Part shown: positions 8,396 through 16,743 of the stretch, in pieces
Layout of the letters: the number at the start of each line of letters is the position of its first letter
Numbering within the stretch: position 1 is the stretch's first letter
Assembly (NCBI GenBank): GCA_002406015.1
Contig: DHMX01000022.1
Span: forward strand, 62,001-126,000
DNA: 64,000 bases
Source of the DNA: Lachnospiraceae bacterium UBA4631
GTDB lineage: Bacteria; Bacillota; Clostridia; Lachnospirales; Lachnospiraceae
Direction: 5' to 3'
Program-made: the position numbers and the translations under genes
Notes under the pieces: generated by a model
The model's input: the letters and a program-made list of their open reading frames with translations, nothing else
The model's database searches: none
What the model was told of the DNA's origin: nothing

Positions 8396-8734
8396 ATGGA
8401 AGCAGATAAAAAAAGAAATGACTGGTATTTGATTGGCGGGATTCTGCTGGTCGGGGCATTGTTGCTTACAGTTATGTTCATAACACAAAAAAATGGAAGC
8501 AAGGCAGTGGTTTCATTAAACGGAACTGTAATAATGGAGCAAAGCCTGAAGGAAGATTGTCAGATTCCTATTCAGACGCAGCAGGGCTATAATCTGTTTC
8601 AGATAGAAAACGGAGCGGCTACGATAGTGGAAGCAGATTGCAGGGACCAGATATGTGTAAAGCACGCAGCAATTAATAAAAAGGGTGAATCCATTGTTTG
8701 TCTGCCGCACACATTGGTAATTGAGATACAGTAG
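8396..8734 (+). CDS. NusG-domain-II membrane protein of the rnf/ApbE neighbourhood
   Basis: A 112-residue protein with one N-terminal membrane segment (about residues 10-32) and a small external domain. The domain ends CRDQICVKHAAINKKGESIV followed by CLPHTLVIEI, the signature of the NusG_II (KOW-like) domain family found in many anaerobic Firmicutes beside rnf genes, ApbE and Gx transporters. Three conserved Cys may form a disulfide or bind a cofactor; this is inferred. It lies 26 bases after the ApbE fusion and 35 before the ClC gene, so it is probably in the same operon. No enzymatic role is established for it. Confidence 0.75.
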   Translation: MEADKKRNDWYLIGGILLVGALLLTVMFITQKNGSKAVVSLNGTVIMEQSLKEDCQIPIQTQQGYNLFQIENGAATIVEADCRDQICVKHAAINKKGESIVCLPHTLVIEIQ

Positions 8735-8769
8735 AGAAGGAAGTAACAGGTACAGGCAGGGAGGCCGTT

Positions 8770-10029
8770 ATGATAGAGAAAGCAGAAAAGGTTGCAAAGG
8801 AAGAAGGACAGCAGTTGCTTGTGTTTGGAAAATGGTTGATATTTTCACTGCTTACAGGTGTGATTGTAGGCGGGGTAGGAACTGCGTTTGCATATTGTAT
8901 GCAATATGTAACCACCCTTCGGCAGAATCATGTCTGGCTGATTGGAGGTCTGCCGTTTGCCGGTATGTTAATTGTATTGTTATATAAGCTATGTCATCAG
9001 GAGCATAATAAGGGAACCAATATGGTAATAACGGCAATCCGGACAGATGAGCTGATTCATGCAAGAACCGCCCCTTTGATATTTATTTCTACCTTGCTGA
9101 CCCATATATGCGGCGGCTCAGCCGGAAGAGAGGGTGCGGCATTACAATTGGGAGGAAGCATCGGAGAGTCCATCGGAAGAGTCTTTCGGTTTGATGAAAA
9201 AGACCGCACCATCATTATCATGTGTGGCATGAGTGCAGCGTTTTCCGCGGTATTTGGTACACCGCTGGCAGCGGTTGTATTTCCGATGGAAATGGTGAGT
9301 GTGGGAATTATGTATTATGCTGCATTGGTTCCTTGTACGGTGGCATCCCTGACTGCACATCAGATAGCGGTTTTGTGCGGAGTACAGGGAGAGCATTTTT
9401 CCATTGGAGTAGTACCGGAAATGACAATTGCAACTGTTGCAAAAATGGGATTGATTGCCATTTTATGTGCATTTTTAAGTATTTTATTTTGTATTGTCCT
9501 GCATCAGGCAGAAAAGTATCTGAAAAAATGGTTTCAGAATCCCTATCTGCGGATTGCGGTCTGCGGCTGCGGTGTCATTGTCCTGACCCTGATATTCGGT
9601 ACGGATTATAACGGCACCGGTATGGATGTGATTGCTCGTGCGGTTGAAGACGGACAGGTCTATTACGGAGCCTTTTTATTAAAGCTGATATTTACTGCAC
9701 TGACTTTGGGTGCAGGCTATAAGGGCGGAGAAATTGTACCTTCCTTCTTTCTTGGTGCAACCTTTGGCTGTACCTTGGGAAATCTGCTGGGACTTTCGCC
9801 GATGCTGTGTGCGGCAGCCGGTATGACCGGAGTGTTCTGCGGAGTCACGAACAGCCCGATGACAGCCTTGTTTATCAGCTTCGAGCTGTTTGGTCTGGAT
9901 GGTATATTCTATTATCTGATTATGGTATCCATCTGTTATATGTTATCCGGATATTTCGGACTCTACAAGAGTCAGAAAATCATGTATTCAAAGTCTGAAC
10001 CAACTTACATTAATCGGGGGTCTGACTAA
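8770..10029 (+). CDS. ClC-family anion channel/transporter, possibly F-type
   Basis: A polytopic membrane protein with about ten hydrophobic segments and the core ClC signatures GGSAGREGAALQLGG (the G-x-E region, near residue 117) and GTPLAAVVFPMEM. The usual selectivity loop GSGIP is replaced by something like KGTNMVI. The GGSAGREG-(T/A)-x-(V/L)-Q form with a Met-containing filter is reminiscent of fluoride-exporting CLC-F proteins, but I cannot settle this by eye. The conserved gating Glu is present in REG. No fluoride riboswitch was seen upstream. The start has a GGGAGG site. It ends one base before the Gx gene, so translation is probably coupled. Confidence 0.85.
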   Translation: MIEKAEKVAKEEGQQLLVFGKWLIFSLLTGVIVGGVGTAFAYCMQYVTTLRQNHVWLIGGLPFAGMLIVLLYKLCHQEHNKGTNMVITAIRTDELIHARTAPLIFISTLLTHICGGSAGREGAALQLGGSIGESIGRVFRFDEKDRTIIIMCGMSAAFSAVFGTPLAAVVFPMEMVSVGIMYYAALVPCTVASLTAHQIAVLCGVQGEHFSIGVVPEMTIATVAKMGLIAILCAFLSILFCIVLHQAEKYLKKWFQNPYLRIAVCGCGVIVLTLIFGTDYNGTGMDVIARAVEDGQVYYGAFLLKLIFTALTLGAGYKGGEIVPSFFLGATFGCTLGNLLGLSPMLCAAAGMTGVFCGVTNSPMTALFISFELFGLDGIFYYLIMVSICYMLSGYFGLYKSQKIMYSKSEPTYINRGSD

Positions 10030-10030
10030 T

Positions 10031-10522
10031 ATGGCAAAACGAGTGGCGTATTTAGGAATGTTTGCAGCGTTGGGACTGGTGCTTGGTTGGCTGGAATCCT
10101 TGGTTCCGCTCAATCTACTGGTACCCGGAGTGAAGCTGGGACTTGCAAATATAACAACCATTTTGGTCTTATATCGTTTCGGGATTAAGGAGGCAGTGAT
10201 TGTGAATCTGCTTCGGATTGGGCTGTCCGGTCTGCTGTTTAGTAATTTATCCGTAGTCCTGTATAGTCTGGCGGGAGCGGCTCTTAGTCTGCTCTGTATG
10301 GCATTGCTAAAAAAAACAAACCGCTTTTCTGTGGTCGGGGTCAGTGTGGCAGGTGGTGTCGCACATAACCTTGGACAGCTTCTGATGGCGGCATTTTTAA
10401 TGACAAATAAAGTGGTATTCTATTATGTACCGGTATTGATTATCAGCGGTGTCCTTGCCGGAGTTATGATTGGTCTGGCAGGAGCATGGCTGCACCGACA
10501 TTTACCAGCGGAAATCAGTTGA
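10031..10522 (+). CDS. Gx transporter / Hpre_diP_synt_I family membrane protein
   Basis: A 163-residue integral membrane protein with about five hydrophobic segments. The N-terminal pattern (GMFAALGLVLGWLESLVPLN, then PGVKLGLANI) is typical of the family annotated as Gx transporter or heptaprenyl diphosphate synthase component I. It resembles ECF-transporter S components and often sits next to NusG_II, ApbE or Rnf genes in Clostridia. A role in supplying a flavin or quinone-like compound to the redox machinery is possible but not shown. It starts just after the ClC stop and precedes rnfC by 56 bases. Confidence 0.75.
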   Translation: MAKRVAYLGMFAALGLVLGWLESLVPLNLLVPGVKLGLANITTILVLYRFGIKEAVIVNLLRIGLSGLLFSNLSVVLYSLAGAALSLLCMALLKKTNRFSVVGVSVAGGVAHNLGQLLMAAFLMTNKVVFYYVPVLIISGVLAGVMIGLAGAWLHRHLPAEIS

Positions 10523-10578
10523 ATAACCGGAGAAAAAGTATTAAAATTATAATATTCTAAGGAAACGAGGTAAAGGAA

Positions 10579-11901
10579 ATGGGGTTGCTAACTTTTAAGG
10601 GTGGTATTCATCCTTACGAAGGCAAGGAGCTGACCATGGATAAGGAGATAGAGGTCTATCTGCCAAAGGGAGATATGGTATATCCGCTGAGTCAGCATAT
10701 TGGTGCACCTGCCAAGCCATTAGTGAAAAAAGGTGACAGAGTTCTGACCGGACAGAAAATTGCCGAAGCCGGAGGCTTTGTATCTTCGCCAATTCATGCA
10801 TCTGTTTCGGGTACGGTGAAGGTGATAGAGCCAAGACTTACACCGGGAGGAACTATGGTAGAATCCATTGTGATTGAAAATGATGGGCAATTTGAAACCA
10901 TTGATTTTTCTGAACAGGTAAAGCCTTGGACGGAAATGAGCCGGGAGGAAATATTAAAGGTCATTCAGGAAGCCGGAATTGTCGGAATGGGTGGAGCCGG
11001 ATTTCCTACACATGTCAAGCTTTCACCAAAGAATCCGGATTCCATTGACTATATAATTGTAAATGGTTCGGAATGCGAGCCGTATCTGACATCGGATTAC
11101 CGGAGAATGCTGGAGGAACCGGATAAGCTGGTGCAGGGCTTGGAAATCATTTTGTCATTATTTCCGAATGCTTCCGGAATTATTGCGATTGAGGATAATA
11201 AGCCGAAAGCCATTTCCTTGTTAAAGGAAAAGCTTTCCGACAATACGAATATCAAGGTTCAGGTTATGAAGACGAAGTATCCGGAAGGTGCAGAGCGACA
11301 GTTAATTTATGCAAATACCGGAAGATATATTAATTCGTCAATGCTGCCGGCAGATGCAGGCTGTATCGTACATAATGTGGATACGATAGTTGCTGTCTAT
11401 GAAGCGGTCTGTATGGGAATTCCGCTGATTGACCGGATTATAACCGTAACCGGGGATGCGATTGTAGACCCGAAGAATTATAAGGTATTGCTGGGAACCA
11501 GCTTTCAGGAGCTGATTGATGCCGCCGGTGGCTATAAGGGTGAGGAGCCGGAAAAGATAATTGCCGGAGGTCCTATGATGGGAAAAGCAGTCATCCGAAC
11601 CGATATTCCGGTGGTAAAAGGAACCTCTGCGATTCTTTGTATGCAGATAGACGAGGTTGCACATTGTGAACCGTCGAATTGTATTCGATGCGGAAGATGT
11701 GTCAGTGTATGTCCGGGACGTGTGAATCCGACCAAATTAGCAACTCTGGCAGAACGCGGAAAGCTGGATGCGTTTGTGGAACAGGATGGAATGGAATGCT
11801 GTGAGTGCGGCTGCTGTTCTTATGTATGTCCTGCAAAGCGGCACCTGACGCAGACAATTGCAGGCACCAGAAAGTCCATTCTGGCAAATCGAAAGAAATA
11901 G
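10579..11901 (+). CDS. rnfC: Rnf complex subunit C (ferredoxin:NAD+ oxidoreductase)
   Basis: Peripheral subunit that binds NADH and FMN on the cytoplasmic face of the ion-pumping Rnf complex. It has the nucleotide-binding stretch GIVGMGGAGFPTHVK (near residues 136-150) and two C-terminal 4Fe-4S motifs, CIRCGRCVSVCP and CCECGCCSYVCP. The 440-residue length is normal for clostridial RnfC. It is the first structural rnf gene, with GAGGTAAAGGA upstream; 13 bases separate its stop from rnfD. The order CDGEAB is the standard clostridial one. Confidence 0.95.
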   Translation: MGLLTFKGGIHPYEGKELTMDKEIEVYLPKGDMVYPLSQHIGAPAKPLVKKGDRVLTGQKIAEAGGFVSSPIHASVSGTVKVIEPRLTPGGTMVESIVIENDGQFETIDFSEQVKPWTEMSREEILKVIQEAGIVGMGGAGFPTHVKLSPKNPDSIDYIIVNGSECEPYLTSDYRRMLEEPDKLVQGLEIILSLFPNASGIIAIEDNKPKAISLLKEKLSDNTNIKVQVMKTKYPEGAERQLIYANTGRYINSSMLPADAGCIVHNVDTIVAVYEAVCMGIPLIDRIITVTGDAIVDPKNYKVLLGTSFQELIDAAGGYKGEEPEKIIAGGPMMGKAVIRTDIPVVKGTSAILCMQIDEVAHCEPSNCIRCGRCVSVCPGRVNPTKLATLAERGKLDAFVEQDGMECCECGCCSYVCPAKRHLTQTIAGTRKSILANRKK

Positions 11902-11914
11902 GAGGCAGGGCAGC

Positions 11915-12865
11915 ATGGCAGAATTAAGAAAAATATCATCCTCACCGCATGTGAGACATGAAGATACAACATCCGGTATCATGCTGGATGTAATCATTGC
12001 ATTACTTCCTACTACAATTATGGGAATCTATAATTTCGGAATATCCGCAGCAATATTGATACTGGTCTGTATCATCAGTTGTGTGGGAAGTGAGTGGCTT
12101 TTTCAATATTTAACAAGAAGAAAGGTCAGTATCCGGGATCTGAGTGCAGTTGTAACCGGCTTGCTGCTGGCATTAAATCTCCCTTCCACACTTCCATGGT
12201 GGATGGCAGTGCTGGGTAGTGTATTTGCCATTATTATTGTAAAGCAGTTGTTTGGCGGGCTTGGTCAGAATTTCGTCAATCCGGCATTGGCAGCCAGATG
12301 CTTTTTGCTGTTATCCTTTGCAAAGCAGATGACAAACTTTACATATGATGCAGTTACAACCGCAACACCGCTGGCTGTATTAAAGACCGGAGGAGAGGTG
12401 GATGTTCTCAGAATGTTTATGGGAAGTATTCCGGGAACCATTGGTGAAACTTCGGCAGCGGCATTGTTAATCGGTGGAGCATATCTGCTCGTAAAGCGGG
12501 TAATTGATTTTCGGATTCCGTTGGCATATATCGGAAGCTTTGCAGTCTGCATTATGATATATGCACTTGCAAGCGGACGAGGCTTTGATGTAAGCTTTTT
12601 GGCTGCTCATATCTGTGGCGGCGGCTTATTGCTGGGTGCAATCTTTATGGCAACCGATTATGTTACATCTCCGATTACGTCAAAAGGACGTTGGATATAT
12701 GGTGTGATTCTGGGAATATTGACATTCGTACTTCGAAGCCCGTGGAATATGACAACAGCGGCAGAAGGGGTATCCTATTCTATTTTATGCGGAAATCTGT
12801 TAGTTCCGATTATTGAACGGTTTACCGCTCCGAAGTCATTTGGAAAGGGGGGCAGTGAAGCATGA
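11915..12865 (+). CDS. rnfD: Rnf complex subunit D
   Basis: Membrane subunit with several hydrophobic helices that carries covalently bound FMN. The motif TTATPLAVLK (residues ~148-157) matches the flavinylation site S/T-x-A-T, predicting FMN on Thr151. The start at 11915 follows AGGAGG at 11900-11905; a longer frame into rnfC exists but has no site. It gives a 316-residue protein beginning MAELRKISSSPHVRH, typical of RnfD. The last codons overlap rnfG by four bases, implying coupled translation. The ApbE fusion upstream is the likely modifying enzyme. Confidence 0.94.
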   Translation: MAELRKISSSPHVRHEDTTSGIMLDVIIALLPTTIMGIYNFGISAAILILVCIISCVGSEWLFQYLTRRKVSIRDLSAVVTGLLLALNLPSTLPWWMAVLGSVFAIIIVKQLFGGLGQNFVNPALAARCFLLLSFAKQMTNFTYDAVTTATPLAVLKTGGEVDVLRMFMGSIPGTIGETSAAALLIGGAYLLVKRVIDFRIPLAYIGSFAVCIMIYALASGRGFDVSFLAAHICGGGLLLGAIFMATDYVTSPITSKGRWIYGVILGILTFVLRSPWNMTTAAEGVSYSILCGNLLVPIIERFTAPKSFGKGGSEA

Positions 12866-13497
12866 ATAAGCAGATGATAAAGGATTCATTAATATTATTT
12901 GGCATTACACTGATTGCCGGGCTTCTGTTAGGCGGTGTCTATGCGATAACCAAAGGACCGATAGCACAGGCACAGATAGACAAGCAGCAGGCGGCATATC
13001 AATCGGTATTTGCAGATGCAGTATCTTTTCAGGAGATAGGACAGTCTTCACCGGAGGCAATAGCCAAGCTTTTGCAGACTGCCGGTTATGAAAAGGAAAG
13101 AATTGATGAGACAAAGCTGGCAGTAGATGCCGCAGGCACTCCGCTGGGATATGTCATGACAGTAACATCTACGGAAGCCTATTCTGGAGAATTGCAGATT
13201 GCAGTCGGGATTCGGCTGGATGGAACGGTTAATCAGATTTCATTCTTATCCTTATCCGAAACGATGGGACTGGGAATGGAAGCAAAACAGCCTGCCTTTT
13301 ATGAACAATTCTCAAATAAGAAAGTAAATGCGTTTTCCTATACCAAATCAGGAGCCGTTGCAGACAATGAAATAGATGCCTTAAGCGGTGCAACCATTAC
13401 CAGCAATGCGGTAACGAATGCGGTAAATGCGGCAATTGTATATGCGGGTTATCTGGGACTTGATACTACGGAAGCAGGAGGTGAAGGAAATGAATAA
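12862..13497 (+). CDS. rnfG: Rnf complex subunit G (FMN-binding)
   Basis: A single N-terminal membrane helix (about residues 9-29) anchors an external FMN-binding domain. The flavinylation motif DALSGATITSNAV places FMN on Thr178. The 211-residue length is usual. ATGA overlap with rnfD and an eight-base overlap with rnfE indicate tight translational coupling. It passes electrons from RnfC and RnfD toward the membrane core A/E subunits. Confidence 0.95.
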   Translation: MNKQMIKDSLILFGITLIAGLLLGGVYAITKGPIAQAQIDKQQAAYQSVFADAVSFQEIGQSSPEAIAKLLQTAGYEKERIDETKLAVDAAGTPLGYVMTVTSTEAYSGELQIAVGIRLDGTVNQISFLSLSETMGLGMEAKQPAFYEQFSNKKVNAFSYTKSGAVADNEIDALSGATITSNAVTNAVNAAIVYAGYLGLDTTEAGGEGNE

Positions 13498-14212
13498 AGC
13501 AGTAGAACGAATTAAAAACGGTGTGATTACGGAAAATCCTACCTTTGTTCAGATTCTTGGAATGTGTCCGACACTGGCTGTTACGACTTCCGCAGTCAAC
13601 GGTCTGGGAATGGGACTTAGCACAACCGTAATTTTGATTATGAGTAACCTGATGATTTCGGCATTGCGAAATGTGATACCGAATCGTGTCCGGATTCCTG
13701 CCTATATCGTAATCGTTGCATCCTTTGTAACCATTGTAGACTTTTTGTTACAGGCATATTTTCCGGGACTTTCCGAAAGTCTTGGCGGTTATATTAAATT
13801 AATCGTTGTAAATTGTATTATTTTAGGACGGGCAGAAGCATATGCATCGAAGAATCCGGTAATGCCGTCTATATTTGACGGTGTCGGAATGGGACTCGGA
13901 TTTACGGTGGGACTGACTGCAATCGGTCTGGTTCGGGAGATAATCGGAGCCGGTTCTGTTTTCGGAATCTCAATTCCTTATTATCAGCCGATTGGTATTT
14001 TTGTATTAGCACCGGGAGCATTTATTGTTCTTGCATTCTTAATTGCATTTCTGAATGCAAGAAAGAACCGTAAGCAGAAGGCAGAAGGCAATGATACGAT
14101 TTGCCGGATGGAGGATTGTACTCATTGCGGCAATACATCCTGCGGCGGAAAATTCTTTGACTTTGACGGCGGTACAGAGGTTGTAGGAAAGGTGGGACAG
14201 AAGGATGAGTGA
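13490..14212 (+). CDS. rnfE: Rnf complex subunit E with Cys-rich C-terminal tail
   Basis: Integral membrane subunit that pairs with RnfA to hold the intramembrane iron-sulfur centre; the conserved Cys is in the N-terminal LGMCPTLAVTTSA motif. The start at 13490 (MNKAVERIKNG) has GGAGG upstream. After the last helix there is an unusual cytoplasmic tail with four cysteines in the pattern C-x4-C-x2-C-x4-C (from CRMEDCTHC), which many RnfE proteins lack. The tail could bind a metal or cluster. The eight-base overlap with rnfA couples the genes. Confidence 0.93.
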   Translation: MNKAVERIKNGVITENPTFVQILGMCPTLAVTTSAVNGLGMGLSTTVILIMSNLMISALRNVIPNRVRIPAYIVIVASFVTIVDFLLQAYFPGLSESLGGYIKLIVVNCIILGRAEAYASKNPVMPSIFDGVGMGLGFTVGLTAIGLVREIIGAGSVFGISIPYYQPIGIFVLAPGAFIVLAFLIAFLNARKNRKQKAEGNDTICRMEDCTHCGNTSCGGKFFDFDGGTEVVGKVGQKDE

Positions 14213-14795
14213 AGCGACTAAGATTATATTAATAGCGGTAAGTGCCGCACTGGTAAATAATGTAGTGCTGAGTCAATTTCTGGGACTTTGTCCATTCCTC
14301 GGTGTATCTAAGAATATGAAATCTGCTGCCGGAATGGGAATCGCGGTTATCTTTGTAATTGCCATTTCTTCAGCGGTAGCCAGCTTGATTTACCAGTTCA
14401 TATTGGTACCTTGTCACATTGAGTATTTGCAGACAATCGTATTTATATTAGTCATTGCCGCATTGGTACAATTTGTGGAAATGGTAATGAAAAAGACAAT
14501 GCCTGCACTGCATAAGACATTGGGTGTGTATTTACCGCTTATTACAACAAATTGTGCGGTATTGGGTGTTGCATTAAATAACGTAACCGCTAATTATAAT
14601 TTCTTGGAAAGTGTAATAAATGGTGTCGGAACTGCGGTTGGCTTTACGATAGCAATTGTAATTCTGGCAGGTGTTCGTGAGAAGATAGAGGATAATGATA
14701 TTCCGGTACCATTTCAGGGAATGCCGATTGTACTGTTAACAGCCGGATTAATGTCAATAGCATTTATGGGCTTTGCCGGATTGATTCGGTTGTAG
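14205..14795 (+). CDS. rnfA: Rnf complex subunit A
   Basis: Six-helix membrane subunit homologous to RnfE in inverted topology. The motif NNVVLSQFLGLCPFLGVS carries the conserved Cys of the membrane-embedded Fe-S site; a second conserved stretch is LITTNCAVLGVAL. Length of 196 residues is normal. It overlaps rnfE and is followed by rnfB after 12 bases, with AGGAGG formed around its stop codon. Confidence 0.95.
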   Translation: MSEATKIILIAVSAALVNNVVLSQFLGLCPFLGVSKNMKSAAGMGIAVIFVIAISSAVASLIYQFILVPCHIEYLQTIVFILVIAALVQFVEMVMKKTMPALHKTLGVYLPLITTNCAVLGVALNNVTANYNFLESVINGVGTAVGFTIAIVILAGVREKIEDNDIPVPFQGMPIVLLTAGLMSIAFMGFAGLIRL

Positions 14796-14807
14796 GAGGT
14801 GAAGAAT

Positions 14808-15605
14808 ATGTCGGGTGTTGTTGGAGGAATACTGATTGCAACTCTGGTGGTTGGATTAACCGGAGTTATCATTGCGGTATTATTGGAAATAGCCGGTGAG
14901 AAATTCAAGGTTGAGACAGATGAACGAGAGGTTGCGGTCCGGGAAGCATTGCCGGGAAATAATTGCGGCGGCTGCGGTTATCCGGGCTGTGACGGACTGG
15001 CAGCGGCAATTGCACAGGGAACGGCTCCGGTATCCGGTTGTCCGGTCGGCGGTGAAGCGGTAGCTACGGTTATTGCGGAAATAATGGGAACTGAGGCACA
15101 AATGGGTGCCAGAATGACAGCCGTAGTAAAATGTGCGGGAACCTGTGAAAAGGCAGTCAGCCAGTATGATTATGTCGGACCGCAGAGCTGTACACTGGCA
15201 CAAAATAATCCAAACGGCGGAGCAAAGGCGTGTGCATATGGATGTACCGGCTTTGGAGATTGTAAAGCAGCTTGTCCGTTTGGAGCAATTGAAATTATAG
15301 ACGGAATCGCAGTAGTTGATAAGGAACGCTGTAAAGCCTGCGGAAAATGCGTTGCGGTATGTCCGAAGCATTTAATTGAACTTGTGCCGTATGAGGCGAA
15401 GCAGATAGTGCTTTGTAATTCCAAGGCAAAGGGTGTTCAGGTAAAGAAAGCGTGTCAGGCGGGCTGTATCGGCTGTGGTCTGTGTGCAAGAAATTGTCCG
15501 GCAGAAGCAGTAACCGTTACGGATAATCTTGCCAGTATCGACTATGAGCGTTGCACAAGCTGTGGAACCTGCAAGGAAAAATGTCCGGTGAAGATTATTT
15601 CTTAA
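14808..15605 (+). CDS. rnfB: Rnf complex subunit B (polyferredoxin)
   Basis: Receives electrons from reduced ferredoxin. It has an N-terminal membrane helix, then the 4Fe-4S domain NCGGCGYPGCDGLA with a further CPVGG. Ferredoxin-type CxxCxxCxxxCP motifs follow (CTGFGDCKAACP, CKACGKCVAVCP, CIGCGLCARNCP, CTSCGTCKEKCP), so several clusters are expected. The ATG at 14808 follows AGGAGG (14794-14799) with ideal spacing; a GTG at 14799 lies inside the ribosome-binding site and is rejected. It is the last gene of the operon and is followed by a strong terminator. Confidence 0.95.
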   Translation: MSGVVGGILIATLVVGLTGVIIAVLLEIAGEKFKVETDEREVAVREALPGNNCGGCGYPGCDGLAAAIAQGTAPVSGCPVGGEAVATVIAEIMGTEAQMGARMTAVVKCAGTCEKAVSQYDYVGPQSCTLAQNNPNGGAKACAYGCTGFGDCKAACPFGAIEIIDGIAVVDKERCKACGKCVAVCPKHLIELVPYEAKQIVLCNSKAKGVQVKKACQAGCIGCGLCARNCPAEAVTVTDNLASIDYERCTSCGTCKEKCPVKIIS

Positions 15606-15608
15606 AGT

Positions 15609-15640
15609 CACCTATGCAAGCAGGTGGTGCTGTTTCGTTA
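15609..15640 (+). repeat. small hairpin related to the 16.6-16.9 kb repeats
   Basis: CACCT (15609-15613) and AGGTG (15622-15626) flank a GCAAGC-containing loop, followed by TGTTTCGTTA (15631-15640). The same ten bases follow the hairpin at 16670-16699, so this is probably a diverged copy of the same element. Confidence 0.5.
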
Positions 15641-15651
15641 TAAAATAAAAG

Positions 15652-15713
15652 ATGCCCATTTACCTGTTTCGACGGGAAGTCGGTTCCTACGGAACAGGTG
15701 AATGGGCATTTTA
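15652..15713. terminator. strong bidirectional terminator between convergent operons
   Basis: A 19-bp stem (15652-15670 with 15691-15709, two G-U pairs) with a 20-base loop. T residues follow on the plus strand, and an A-rich run precedes it, giving a T-rich tail on the minus strand. It serves both rnfB (+) and the minus-strand gene ending at 15745. Confidence 0.85.
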
Positions 15714-15744
15714 TGGTTCGTCCTACAGAAACTAACGAGCTTGG

Positions 15745-16560
15745 TTACTGTTCTCCAAGGTCGAGAACTATCCGGATGAAGTTATATGCAATCTCACGAT
15801 TTTCATCCGTTAATACACTTGGAATACAGAGGTACGGATGCTCCAGATGGATGCCTGCTTCCTCAACAAATGCCATACCGGAAAGGTCAATGGCATAATA
15901 ATCGGCATCCGTTACAGGTCCGTCGCATTCATATAAACGTCCCTGTTCTTGTAATTGTGAAAATAAATCATCCGGAAGAGCATGCTTTAATTCCATCATA
16001 TAGCCATCTACCGCATAATACTTGACAACGGCTTCATCACAAATGATGATATGGGTAGACTCATGTGTCAGGGCAGACATCATTTTTGAATAGTATGCCA
16101 TATCCTGTGAGGTATAGGTTTCATCCGGATGAATTTCATAATTGGTATCAACCAGAAATAGTGCATCATCCGGTACTTCGTAATAGCTTTGATACAGTGT
16201 GGTTACGGTATCTTCAAATGTATAATTTGCCGGGTCATTGACTAATGCAATATCCAGTGCCACCGGACGGGTTGCAATATAAACCCGGTGAATGACAATT
16301 GCAATAACGGCAAACACAGCAACAACGGCAAGAAATTTCCATGTATAGTACATTAAAATATACTGTACCTTTCGCCAGAAGGACAGTTCCTTTAATTTTT
16401 CCTTTTCCTGTGTCCATTTATAATGCCGGCGAGCCTTTCGGGACATATCATGCAGCTCCAGAGCATCCTCGGAAGAATGTGGTTGTGTAACTTCCGGTGC
16501 TTCTGAAAGCTCACGCTTTTGTGTCGCCAGATTCGTGGATGGTTTGTTCGGTTGGTTCAT
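15745..16560 (-). CDS. single-pass membrane protein of unknown function
   Basis: I do not recognise the family. The 271-residue protein starts MNQPNKPSTN; the start is set by AAAGGAG just upstream on the minus strand (about 16568-16574), whereas a longer frame to 16686 runs through the inverted repeats and is unlikely. Residues 1-~90 are polar and cytoplasmic, with a basic patch (RKARRHYKW). One hydrophobic helix (YYTWKFLAVVAVFAVIAIVI) follows, then an external, acidic, Tyr-rich domain of about 150 residues. It is the only clear minus-strand gene in the window. The lipoprotein gene lies divergently across the repeat-rich spacer, so joint regulation is possible. Confidence 0.65.
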   Translation of the reverse strand: MNQPNKPSTNLATQKRELSEAPEVTQPHSSEDALELHDMSRKARRHYKWTQEKEKLKELSFWRKVQYILMYYTWKFLAVVAVFAVIAIVIHRVYIATRPVALDIALVNDPANYTFEDTVTTLYQSYYEVPDDALFLVDTNYEIHPDETYTSQDMAYYSKMMSALTHESTHIIICDEAVVKYYAVDGYMMELKHALPDDLFSQLQEQGRLYECDGPVTDADYYAIDLSGMAFVEEAGIHLEHPYLCIPSVLTDENREIAYNFIRIVLDLGEQ

Positions 16561-16588
16561 AAGGTACTCCTTTGTGTGGTTTTTCGGT

Positions 16589-16630
16589 ATGTCGTGAGCA
16601 TTGCATACTATATGCATTTCGTATGAATGC
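16589..16630 (+). repeat. inverted-repeat module 1
   Basis: ATGTCGTGA (16589-16597) is followed by GCATTGCATAC (16598-16608), ATGCATTTCGT (16612-16622) and GTATGAATGC (16621-16630). The second and fourth pieces are complementary except for one bulged base. The constant pieces recur in the module at 16817. Confidence 0.6.
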
Positions 16631-16636
16631 AACCTC

Positions 16637-16707
16637 ATGTCATGAGCTTTGCTCCCTTCATGTACTTCACAAAACTGCCCTTGCAAGCAAGCAGTTTTGT
16701 TTCGTTA
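16637..16707 (+). repeat. inverted-repeat module 2
   Basis: ATGTCATGA (16637-16645) leads into a small GAGC/GCTC hairpin. Then CAAAACTGC (16670-16678), loop CCTTGCAAGCAA and GCAGTTTTG (16691-16699) make a perfect 9-bp stem, followed by TTTCGTTA. The loop is nearly identical to that in module 4. Confidence 0.7.
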
Positions 16708-16743
16708 AAACCTTCGGTTTTTCGGTGTTCGTTGCACTCACAT

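Noticed and set aside
13427..13489. Longer RnfE start inside rnfG
   Set aside because: Start at 13490 has GGAGG and the typical MNKAVERIKNG N-terminus.
16561..16686. Extension of the minus-strand membrane protein through the inverted repeats
   Set aside because: The ATG at 16560 has a good AAAGGAG, and the extra residues are translated palindromes.
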